Positions 1 through 5,795 of a DNA stretch of 5,795 bases are shown here, in pieces. The stretch's first letter is position 1; each line of letters begins with the position of its first letter. The notes below the pieces were generated by a model. The model was given only the letters and a program-made list of their open reading frames with translations, searched no databases and was not told the origin of the DNA. The stretch is from Candidatus Poribacteria bacterium (GTDB lineage Bacteria; Poribacteria; WGA-4E; WGA-3G), in NCBI GenBank assembly GCA_009835515.1, contig VXXH01000729.1:1-5795 (forward strand), in the 5' to 3' direction. Position numbers and translations under genes: made by a program.

Positions 1-130
1 AATGTATAGACGGTATCGGTTTAACTATAATGGCCGTAAGGGTTTACAGACATTTTCTCTGATCTTTTTTTCTCAAAAAAAAAATAATTTGGTAAAAAGT
101 GTAACAACCTACTAACGCGCGTTCGATGAT
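1..130. other. AT-rich intergenic stretch without a convincing gene
   Basis: Beyond the terminator the sequence is AT-rich, with T7 and A10 runs close together (67-90) and a 10-bp palindrome AACGCGCGTT (114-123). A 10-codon minus-strand frame (53-21, MSVNPYGHYS) has only a weak purine stretch before its ATG. I see nothing I would annotate as a gene or a clear promoter. Confidence 0.4.
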
Positions 131-168
131 AAAAAAGTAGGGCTGAGGCACAGCAACCCCGCCCTACT
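131..168 (-). terminator. Intrinsic terminator after the second Rieske gene
   Basis: On the minus strand AGTAGGGC and GCCCTACT form a perfect 8-bp stem, followed directly by a run of T (six, counting the last stem base). The 17-nt loop can pair further (GGGG with CCTC, including a G-U), which would leave an apical loop of about 8 nt. It starts 15 nt after the TAG stop, as expected for the end of the operon. The A-run lies only on the low-coordinate side, so it is directional for minus-strand transcription. Confidence 0.9.
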
Positions 169-183
169 ATACCCATAAATTGA

Positions 184-1932
184 CTATTCATACAGTTCCG
201 TCGCGGTTTCACCGCGCGCGAAACGATGGGCCGTCTGGACAGCGGAATCATTTCCAGCGTTTCTACGGATATCCGTCGCCCAGCGTGCCAACCCGACTAT
301 CAACTGATTTCTGGCAGGATGCGACTCGCACGTTTTCCACTCATCAGACACAATGTAGATTGAACTGAGGAGCTCTTCGCCGTTATCATCTTTGAGGATA
401 CATAGTCCCATCTCAGTCATTAATCGCTTTGCGGAACCTCCCGCATTCAGATATTCACGGGTACGCCGCCCAATTTCTTGGATGCGGACAGATTCAATTC
501 CATCCAAAATTGCGGTGATCGCTGCGTCTTCATCAAATGATACAGGCGTTGTAGATATTCTTGCTTCTGTGATCGGCTGATGGCGGATGTTAAGCCATCG
601 GTTGTTGAAAAACCGCCATGCAGCATGGTAGAGTGCCTTCGCCGCGACTTTAGTTCCGCCGTACCGGAGCACTTTTCTCACCGTCGATCCCAACTCCATC
701 TCATCTTTTAGATCCCACCACCCCGGACTCATGTTGACAGGTGTGCGTGCCATCCTATCCGCTGCTGTCATGACCATAGTTGTCGCGAGTGTGTTAATAG
801 GGACCCCAGCGGTAAGATTTTCCGTTACAGCATCAAAAACTTCATCGAGATCACCACTCACGAGTGCTGCTGAAAATTTGTCTTCGTCGTAATCAGCAGC
901 ATTCTCGGCTGATGTGCCTTGCGGCAGTTCATCAAAGATATGGTCAATTTCTTCCATTTTTTGGATGGCTTCACGGTGAAGTTCACCCGGTCTACCGCGC
1001 CCTTGCCCAAGTGTTTTGGCACCGAGACTGCAGACTAATTCGCCCGTTAACTCCCATCCAAATCGCTCTTGTAATTCAGCAAGGTGTGCGAGATTGATAA
1101 AGTTGTTAGAATGGTTAAGGAAAAAGGACTCAACCGCACATTCAAAGAAAAGCGGAATGATTTTCCCATCATGTCCTCCCAATTGTCGTGCGGTGATAAG
1201 GCATTTTTCAATACCCTCCCACTCTTTATCGGCAGTGAACACCCTAATCCAGTTTTCGATTTTTTCCCAGTCAACAGGTGGCGGCAAGGGCTGGCGGTCC
1301 GGTCGATCACCGAGTCTACCCGCTGCGCCTGACGCAGACATCATCAGTGGGATTAGGCGATCTTCAGGTTGATACATGTGCGCGACTTTAAGTCCGTTCA
1401 TCATCATCGCCAACTTCCGACCCCCATTGAAGGCATCCTCATCTGTAGAGATATGGTGTCCCATGTGCTTCACCATGATTTCCAACGTCTCTTCTTCCGA
1501 AACGCCTTTTGCTAACATAATGGCGATAGCTTTAGAAAGCGTCCAACTGTCCGTGGATAGCAAACCCTCTTTCAATAACAAAAAATGGGCATCATCGCGT
1601 TTCTTTCCACCGCTGGCAACATCTACATAGATATCACCATTGCGAACTTCAACGGGGAATGTGGCGAGGTCATCACAACCGCCGGTAAAACATCCACCAC
1701 CTTCCATGTCGTAACTCCAACCGTGCCAATCACACGATAAGACCCCTTTTCTGACACGTCCTCTCACCAACGGATACCCCATGTGCGGGCACTGATTATC
1801 TGTCGCGTAGACAGCACCTTCATGCTGAAAGAGCGCGATACTATGTCCTTCAACTCTGACTGCCCTCGGTTTCCCGTCTGCTACTTCACTGAGGGCAGCG
1901 ACTTTGACGAAATTTCCATTTTCGGATAACAC
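184..1932 (-). CDS. Rieske [2Fe-2S] protein with large uncharacterised helical C-terminal domain (paralogue 2)
   Basis: This 582-residue protein is homologous along its whole length to the one at 5720-3984. Its Rieske domain (about 7-103) has C48-x-H50, 16 residues, C67-x-x-H70, followed by the canonical Gly-Trp (HGWSYD) that the other copy lacks. The C-terminal region (about 110-582) shares blocks with the paralogue: H156-x3-H160, DRLI (191-194), FECAVE (263-268), AADRMA-x-TPVN (390-400), H436-x-AW, YLNAG (494-498), H538-PA and the closing QL-x-VGLAR-x2-TDIR (543-555). I do not recognise this region as a named family and see no clear oxygenase iron site. No signal peptide or membrane helix is seen. 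Translation starts at GTG with a well-placed AGGAG. It is the last gene of the group: an intrinsic terminator begins 15 nt after its stop. A redox function is inferred from the Rieske cluster; the reaction is unknown. Confidence 0.93.
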   Translation of the reverse strand: MLSENGNFVKVAALSEVADGKPRAVRVEGHSIALFQHEGAVYATDNQCPHMGYPLVRGRVRKGVLSCDWHGWSYDMEGGGCFTGGCDDLATFPVEVRNGDIYVDVASGGKKRDDAHFLLLKEGLLSTDSWTLSKAIAIMLAKGVSEEETLEIMVKHMGHHISTDEDAFNGGRKLAMMMNGLKVAHMYQPEDRLIPLMMSASGAAGRLGDRPDRQPLPPPVDWEKIENWIRVFTADKEWEGIEKCLITARQLGGHDGKIIPLFFECAVESFFLNHSNNFINLAHLAELQERFGWELTGELVCSLGAKTLGQGRGRPGELHREAIQKMEEIDHIFDELPQGTSAENAADYDEDKFSAALVSGDLDEVFDAVTENLTAGVPINTLATTMVMTAADRMARTPVNMSPGWWDLKDEMELGSTVRKVLRYGGTKVAAKALYHAAWRFFNNRWLNIRHQPITEARISTTPVSFDEDAAITAILDGIESVRIQEIGRRTREYLNAGGSAKRLMTEMGLCILKDDNGEELLSSIYIVSDEWKTCESHPARNQLIVGLARWATDIRRNAGNDSAVQTAHRFARGETATELYE

Positions 1933-1940
1933 TATACTTT

Positions 1941-1945
1941 CTCCT
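1941..1945 (-). promoter_or_regulatory. Ribosome binding site supporting a GTG start
   Basis: AGGAG is followed by an 8-nt spacer (AAAGTATA) and then GTG at 1932-1930. The spacing is ideal, and the predicted N terminus aligns with that of the paralogue at 5720, so the non-ATG start is well supported. Confidence 0.8.
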
Positions 1946-1955
1946 ATGATATGAA

Positions 1956-1978
1956 GGTAAGAGACATCTGTTCTTACC
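1956..1978 (-). promoter_or_regulatory. Dyad/hairpin in the leader of the second Rieske gene
   Basis: GGTAAGA and TCTTACC form a perfect 7-bp inverted repeat around a 9-nt centre that itself contains ACA and TGT. The near-complete symmetry over 23 nt fits either a protein-binding operator or an mRNA hairpin. It ends 10 nt before the AGGAG of the second Rieske gene and is not followed by a T-run, so termination is unlikely. Which role it has cannot be told from the sequence. Confidence 0.4.
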
Positions 1979-2036
1979 GAAAACTAATGTGCATATCGCA
2001 AATTCAATTGTTAGGTTTCATTCCATCCTATCCAAC

Positions 2037-2072
2037 CTACTTTGCCATCAAACACATTGACAGCGTAAGTAG
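2037..2072 (-). other. RNA stem-loop just after the small ankyrin gene
   Basis: Read on the minus strand, CTACTT pairs with AAGTAG (6 bp), and inside it GCTGTCAA pairs with TTGATGGC (8 bp including two G-U wobbles) around a 5-nt TGTGT loop. A small AC/A internal loop separates the two stems. It begins 3 nt after the stop codon. The wobbles would be A-C mismatches on the other strand, so the structure suits minus-strand RNA. No T-run follows, so it is not a standard intrinsic terminator. It may instead protect the mRNA 3' end, cause pausing or mark a processing point. Confidence 0.5.
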
Positions 2073-2075
2073 ATT

Positions 2076-2636
2076 CTATGCTTCTGGAGCACCAATCCCG
2101 CGTAAATATACAATCGCACCTCTGTTCCCGCTTATTAAAGCAGTCCGAAGTGGGGTTTGGTTCTGATAATGACGGCAATCATTCATATCGGCACCTGCGT
2201 CAATCAGGATTTGCAATGTTTCTGCATATTCTTGTTCTCTGCCTTCACCGCAAGAGGAACCACCAAATGCTGCGGCATGTAGCGCATCAAGGGATGTTGG
2301 ATCCGCCCCGTTTTCAAGAAGTAGCCGGATCGTCGAAATCCTCGCATTATTTGCCGCCCAAGAAAGCACAGATCGGTACCAGTTTGCCCCACTTGCATTA
2401 ATATCCGATCCATGTTCAAGAAGTTTAAGAACAAGTTGATCTTTTCCGTCATTGGCAGCGTAATGCAGCGCGGTACTGCCCTTGACAAATGGCTGCCCTT
2501 GTTCATCGGGCCCGGGCCACGTCAATTTCGCAATTTCTGGATGCGCTTCGACAATAGAAATGCCGAGAGTTTCCTCTTCTTCTTTATATTTCGTAGCAAG
2601 CAATTTATAGAACGGTGAATTGTCATCGTATTGCAT
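2076..2636 (-). CDS. Ankyrin-repeat protein, 186 aa
   Basis: This is a small ankyrin protein of about four repeats. Residues 1-50 are a leader with a weak first helix pair (around YKLLATKYKEEEE and a VEAHPEIAKL segment). Repeats follow at about 53-84 (STALHYAANDG, KLLEHGSDINA), 86-113 (VLSWAANNAR, RLLLENGADP), 115-152 (LDALHAAAFGG, ILIDAGADMND) and 159-184 (TPLRTALISGN, YLRGIGA). The third repeat carries a longer inter-helix loop (about 126-136, glycine- and glutamate-rich). The end, just after a GA turn, is a natural place for an ankyrin array to stop, so I see no sign of truncation. The start is the ATG chosen by its Shine-Dalgarno; a TTG two codons earlier is less likely. No secretion signal is seen. 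It lies 66 nt after the larger ankyrin gene and 143 nt before the second Rieske gene, same strand. A protein-binding role is inferred from the family; the partner is unknown. Confidence 0.92.
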   Translation of the reverse strand: MQYDDNSPFYKLLATKYKEEEETLGISIVEAHPEIAKLTWPGPDEQGQPFVKGSTALHYAANDGKDQLVLKLLEHGSDINASGANWYRSVLSWAANNARISTIRLLLENGADPTSLDALHAAAFGGSSCGEGREQEYAETLQILIDAGADMNDCRHYQNQTPLRTALISGNRGAIVYLRGIGAPEA

Positions 2637-2644
2637 TCCCAAAT

Positions 2645-2650
2645 CCTCCT
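2645..2650 (-). promoter_or_regulatory. Ribosome binding site that decides the start of the small ankyrin gene
   Basis: A perfect AGGAGG lies 8 nt before the ATG at 2636-2634. An in-frame TTG at 2642-2640 gives a two-residue longer reading frame, but it is only 2 nt from the motif, too close for normal initiation. The ATG is therefore the better start. Confidence 0.85.
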
Positions 2651-2702
2651 AACACTGGATTAGCCTAAAAAACACCGGCTATGGTAATTTAGCAGATGTC
2701 GG

Positions 2703-3977
2703 TTACTTGTCGTTTTTCGTCCCTAATTTCGTTAGGAAATCTGCAACCGTTTTCCGTTTCGCTTTCTTGGCGTAATCCAACGGTGTTTGTCCCGTATCAT
2801 CACGTGCGTTTGGATCCGCCCCGTGTTCAATCAACAATTTCGCTTGGTTTTTACCGACACCCTTCTGCGCGATGAAGTGTAGCGGTGTTTGCCCTTTATC
2901 ATCAGTTACATTCGGGTCAGCACCGTTTGCCAATAAACAGGCGACACCGTTCGTTAAACCGCGTTGTGCTACCCAATGTAGCGGTGTCCACATGCCACGC
3001 CGATGCTTCTGACGCGCGTTGATGTCCCATCCTTTGGAAAGCAGCCCTTTCACGAATGTATCAAACCGCTTCGGTCCCTGTCCAACAAGCACATACCAAT
3101 CCCGCAAATTGATCTCATAACCTGAATCGATGAGCAGGTCAACGATTGCTGGCTGCTTAGACTGCAGAGCGATCTCAAGCAGCGGCATGGTAGGTCCGAC
3201 TTGATAGGCATAAACATGCCCACCGGGGACTTCCTCAACTTGAGGCGACTCCAATGTTGGTATGACGTAGCCTTTCGGGGATTTCACATTAATTCGGAGG
3301 TTGAGGAGTTCCGGTTTTTTTTCAAATTCCGCCCCTGCGCGTTCAACGTCGCCCATCGCACAATAGAGGACAACATCCGCCTCAGCACCCTGTTCAAGAA
3401 GATAGCGGCAAACATCAGCTCGTCTTCTCATTGTCCATTGTACTGCAGTGCCATAATGGTCTCGATCGCGTAGGTTGATATCTGCTCCGTGCTTGAGTAG
3501 GATCTCAGCAATTCGTGGTGTCGCTGCGAAATGAAGCGGCGACATCCCATCGGATCCCAATGCCTTAACGACATTCGGATTCTCACGGATCAAGGCTTCA
3601 AGCGTTTCAGCCATATCCAAACCCGCTGCGGCATGTGCGTCAACCGTCGCACCGCGTTCAATGAGATACTCAGCCAACTCCCTGTTGTAAGCCAGCATCG
3701 AACCCGCTGCGTGCTGGAGTGCTGAAGTGCCACCTGCCCACCAAGAACTTTTAGCGTTGATGTCTGCACCGGCATCAAGCAGCACCTCCACGAGCGGACG
3801 ATTCGCCATTGAAGCGGCAAACACAACAGCAGGCGCATCAAAAGCAAACCAAGGCGCATCAATGGACTCAAGGAGTGCCTCGTTATCTGCTAACAAGGAT
3901 TTGACGCGGTTCGCGTCCCCTTTATTCACAGCCTCAATATACTCTGTCCGTGGGAAGTGCCAAGCGTTTTGATCCAT
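2703..3977 (-). CDS. Ankyrin-repeat protein, 424 aa
   Basis: This protein is built almost wholly of ankyrin repeats, helix-loop-helix units that bind other proteins. Typical signatures recur: LLDAGADINAKS (66-77), YLIERGATVDAH (104-115), SPLHFAATPRIAEILLKHGADIN (146-168), LLIDSGYEIN (281-290), TPLHWVAQRG (331-340), TPLHFIAQKG (364-373), LLIEHGADPNARD (381-393) and TPLDYAKKAKRK (398-409). I count about ten to twelve repeats. The N-terminal one (12-40) is a capping unit of the GDANRVKSLL type, and a stretch of about 35 residues (226-261) that fits the repeat poorly interrupts the array. The C terminus is lysine-rich. There is no signal peptide, membrane segment or catalytic domain, so a cytoplasmic binding or scaffold role is inferred. 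The ATG at 3977 is fixed by the Shine-Dalgarno within the end of the preceding gene, only 6 nt away. The partner is unknown; the flanking Rieske proteins are the obvious candidates by position. Confidence 0.95.
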   Translation of the reverse strand: MDQNAWHFPRTEYIEAVNKGDANRVKSLLADNEALLESIDAPWFAFDAPAVVFAASMANRPLVEVLLDAGADINAKSSWWAGGTSALQHAAGSMLAYNRELAEYLIERGATVDAHAAAGLDMAETLEALIRENPNVVKALGSDGMSPLHFAATPRIAEILLKHGADINLRDRDHYGTAVQWTMRRRADVCRYLLEQGAEADVVLYCAMGDVERAGAEFEKKPELLNLRINVKSPKGYVIPTLESPQVEEVPGGHVYAYQVGPTMPLLEIALQSKQPAIVDLLIDSGYEINLRDWYVLVGQGPKRFDTFVKGLLSKGWDINARQKHRRGMWTPLHWVAQRGLTNGVACLLANGADPNVTDDKGQTPLHFIAQKGVGKNQAKLLIEHGADPNARDDTGQTPLDYAKKAKRKTVADFLTKLGTKNDK

Positions 3978-3983
3978 AAGATC

Positions 3984-5720
3984 CTACTCCTCAAAAACCT
4001 CAATTGTTGTTCTGCCTTCGGCAAACCGCATCGCAGTCGTCGCGGCGGATTTGTTATCCGTGTTCGATCGGATATCCGTGACGTAGCGCGCGAGTCCGAC
4101 CAACAATTGGGACTGTGCCGGATGTCCGTCCGCATGCTTCCATTCCTCAAACACGGTGCGCAGCGTCGGTAGGACCTCACTTCCCGTATCATCCCACAGC
4201 ACGGTATGACCGATCTCTTCCATCAGCCGATCAGCAGAATAACCCGCGTTTAGGTAACCCAACACTTTTGGGCCGACACCTTGAACATCGAGCGTCTCAA
4301 CTGTATTAACAATATCCTTGAGCCCTTCTGCCTCATTCGCGACATCTAACTTTTCTTCACGCAAGGGTTCACTGAGCACTCGCGCGGGAATGTTTATCCA
4401 GCGATCCGCGAAGATTTGCCACGCAACGTGGAAAATCCCTTTCGCTGTAACAAGATTTCCACCAATCTGTTGTGCACTCCGTAATGATGCCGCGAGATTG
4501 AGTTCCATCGTTAAGTTTTCCCAACCAGCATCCACATTTACAGGCGTATTTGCCATGCGGTCAGCTGCAAGCAAAACAAGTGTTGTAATAACTCTGTCTA
4601 ACTTGACACCATTAACCAAGACGGCTTGTACTGCCTTAAAAGACCGCTCAAGATTGACACTCGTGAGTGCCGCAACAAACGCGTCTTCGTCAAATTCAGT
4701 ATTTTGGTCTAAGGTAGCACCTTCGATGGCCGGAAGTATCTCTCTCATAAATCCGATAGCGTCTCTACGGTACCGTTCTGGATCATCTGGGCGATGTCCA
4801 ACGAGTTGGGCTCCGAGATAGAAGAACAACTCTGCCGCGTATTCCCACCCAAATTCATCAACAACTTCAGCGAGATAACTCACATAGAGCGGAATATCCG
4901 GTGCGTCAATAAAATGCGGTTCAACTGCACACTCAAAGAGGAGCGCGGACAACTTATCTGCATCACCCTTGTGATATGCGGTGAACAAACACCGTTCAAT
5001 GCGTCCCGACTGCCCTTCATAAGAAAAGTTCCGAACCCATCGACTAATCTTTTCCCACGCAACAGGCTCTGGCAACGGCACAACCTCAAGCCGTTCTGAA
5101 GCGGGACCTGCAGCGGAACACGCTGCAGTCGTAACAGCGATGAGTCTATCAGCACCATTGTATTTGCGTCCGACTCTGAGTCCATTGATAAGCTTAGACA
5201 CATCGCTGCCACCTTCTGCGCCGTGAGAGGTCGCAATGTGCCGACTAACGTGTTCCAGAATCGAACCCATCACCTCTTCTTCTGGCACACCACCTTTTAG
5301 CAACAGTGCGATTGCTTTGGACATCGTCCATCGGTCTTCACTTAATAGACCTTCTCGGAGCAATTGCTTATGCTCTTCTGCGCGGCGGTAGGTCATATCT
5401 CCGGGATCAATCCAAATTTCGTCACGCCGTATTTCTACCGGAAAGACGCGTAAATCGTCACATTCAACATGGAAGCAGCCGCCGCCTTCCAAATCAAAAC
5501 TGCGACGGTGCCAATCACAGGTTAGGATACCGTTTCGGACGGTTCCGCGTGTGAGTGGATACCCCATGTGCGGACACTGGTTATCCGTTGCGTAAATTTT
5601 TCCATCAACATTGAAAAGCGCAATACTGCGCCCTTCTCCCATCTGAACCGCTTTCGGTTGCCCTTCAGGAATCTCACTTAACTCGGCGACTTTCACCCAG
5701 TTTTGTGTTTGATGTCCCAT
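3984..5720 (-). CDS. Rieske [2Fe-2S] protein with large uncharacterised helical C-terminal domain (paralogue 1)
   Basis: This is a 578-residue protein starting at ATG, with a good Shine-Dalgarno (GGGAGGA, 5737-5731) 10 nt upstream. Residues about 8-105 form a Rieske domain: C49-x-H51, then 16 residues, then C68-x-x-H71, the four ligands of a [2Fe-2S] cluster. No disulfide cysteines of the bc1 type are present in the cluster loops, so it resembles the soluble ferredoxin/oxygenase type. Residues 72-73 are Arg-Arg where this type normally has Gly-Trp. Residues about 110-578 are predicted mostly helical and match no family I can name. They lack an obvious D-x2-H-x4-H mononuclear iron motif of ring-hydroxylating oxygenases, but contain H157-x3-H161, H431 and H533, all conserved in the paralogue at 1932-184. 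No signal peptide or membrane segment is seen, so it is likely cytoplasmic. An electron-transfer or oxidoreductase role is inferred from the Rieske domain; the substrate is unknown. The stop lies 6 nt before the next gene. Confidence 0.93.
   Translation of the reverse strand: MGHQTQNWVKVAELSEIPEGQPKAVQMGEGRSIALFNVDGKIYATDNQCPHMGYPLTRGTVRNGILTCDWHRRSFDLEGGGCFHVECDDLRVFPVEIRRDEIWIDPGDMTYRRAEEHKQLLREGLLSEDRWTMSKAIALLLKGGVPEEEVMGSILEHVSRHIATSHGAEGGSDVSKLINGLRVGRKYNGADRLIAVTTAACSAAGPASERLEVVPLPEPVAWEKISRWVRNFSYEGQSGRIERCLFTAYHKGDADKLSALLFECAVEPHFIDAPDIPLYVSYLAEVVDEFGWEYAAELFFYLGAQLVGHRPDDPERYRRDAIGFMREILPAIEGATLDQNTEFDEDAFVAALTSVNLERSFKAVQAVLVNGVKLDRVITTLVLLAADRMANTPVNVDAGWENLTMELNLAASLRSAQQIGGNLVTAKGIFHVAWQIFADRWINIPARVLSEPLREEKLDVANEAEGLKDIVNTVETLDVQGVGPKVLGYLNAGYSADRLMEEIGHTVLWDDTGSEVLPTLRTVFEEWKHADGHPAQSQLLVGLARYVTDIRSNTDNKSAATTAMRFAEGRTTIEVFEE
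3987..3991 (-). promoter_or_regulatory. Ribosome binding site of the 424-aa ankyrin gene, inside the end of the Rieske gene
   Basis: AGGAG sits in the last two sense codons (GAG GAG) of the upstream Rieske gene. It is followed by the TAG stop and then, 9 nt after the motif, by the ATG at 3977. Ribosomes ending the first gene would therefore be positioned to start the second, which points to translational coupling and a shared mRNA. Confidence 0.8.
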
Positions 5721-5795
5721 AATTTTACGTTCCTCCCAAATCTGTTTTTATAGTAAAGTTTAGAATTAATAGGACGCTCTGTGGCTGTAAAAATG

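Noticed and set aside
63..92. T7-CTC-A10 run considered as a second terminator or promoter UP element.
   Set aside because: The A/T-only stem is weak, lies beyond a complete terminator, and has no gene in either direction within the window that would use it.
21..251. Minus-strand 76-codon reading frame across the terminator into the end of the second Rieske gene.
   Set aside because: It overlaps the real gene in another frame, crosses the terminator and its composition looks noncoding; the terminal MSVNPYGHYS peptide has only a weak ribosome site.
1933..2036. Search for a separate promoter for the second Rieske gene (TTGATG/TAGGAT and TTGAAT/TAGTTT pairs).
   Set aside because: Both pairs have a 15-nt spacing and poor -10 matches, so they are no better than chance.
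2661..2685. Short inverted repeat TAGCC/GGCTA with a T-rich loop between the two ankyrin genes.
   Set aside because: Only 5 bp with an 11-nt loop, and the T-run lies inside the loop rather than after the stem, so it does not qualify as a terminator.
4318..4821. Plus-strand 167-codon reading frame opposite the first Rieske gene.
   Set aside because: It lies wholly antisense to a well-supported coding region, is Ser/Ala/Arg-rich as expected of a shadow frame, and shows no recognisable motif.
5557..5573. A 17-nt block identical to 1772-1788, noticed as a possible direct repeat.
   Set aside because: It encodes the shared PHMGYP cluster loop of the two Rieske paralogues; the identity is explained by protein conservation and does not extend further.
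5741..5795. Possible sigma70 promoter upstream of the first Rieske gene: TATAAA at 5752-5747 and TTTACA at 5791-5786 on the minus strand.
   Set aside because: The two boxes are too far apart (33 nt) to work together, and neither has a partner at 16-18 nt that resembles consensus. The true promoter may also lie outside the window.

Overview
The window holds four genes in a row, all on the minus strand, so transcription runs from high to low coordinates. In that order they are: a Rieske [2Fe-2S] protein with a large uncharacterised helical C-terminal part (rieA-like, 5720-3984); a 424-residue ankyrin-repeat protein (3977-2703); a 186-residue ankyrin-repeat protein (2636-2076); and a second full-length Rieske protein homologous to the first (1932-184). 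The gaps are 6, 66 and 143 nt. A strong intrinsic terminator (168-131) follows the last gene. I read this as one transcription unit, or two closely coupled ones, arranged Rieske-Ank-Ank-Rieske.

The organism is bacterial: there are clear Shine-Dalgarno sites before every gene, a GTG start, a near-overlapping gene pair and an intrinsic terminator. Base composition looks moderate, near half G+C. No rRNA, tRNA or housekeeping marker is present, so taxonomy is inference only. Abundant ankyrin proteins next to unusual Rieske proteins would fit a sponge-associated or marine uncultured lineage such as Candidatus Poribacteria, but this is a guess from general familiarity.

Both Rieske proteins share an N-terminal CxH-X16-CxxH cluster domain (about 60% identical by hand alignment) and a roughly 460-residue C-terminal region that lacks the recognisable mononuclear-iron site of Rieske ring-hydroxylating oxygenases. 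That region carries invariant histidines and what look like three degenerate internal repeats. I do not recognise it as a named family. The first Rieske protein has lost the usual Gly-Trp after the second cluster histidine (HRR instead of HGW); the second keeps it. The two ankyrin proteins have no signal peptide or membrane segment and probably act as cytoplasmic protein-binding scaffolds or regulators. Their link to the Rieske proteins rests on gene order alone.

The noncoding parts are short. The 143-nt gap before the last gene contains a good minus-strand RNA hairpin just after the upstream stop codon and a second dyad just before the ribosome binding site. The stretch at 1-130, beyond the terminator, is AT-rich and shows no convincing gene. 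The upstream edge (5721-5795) holds the ribosome binding site of the first gene and no convincing promoter.
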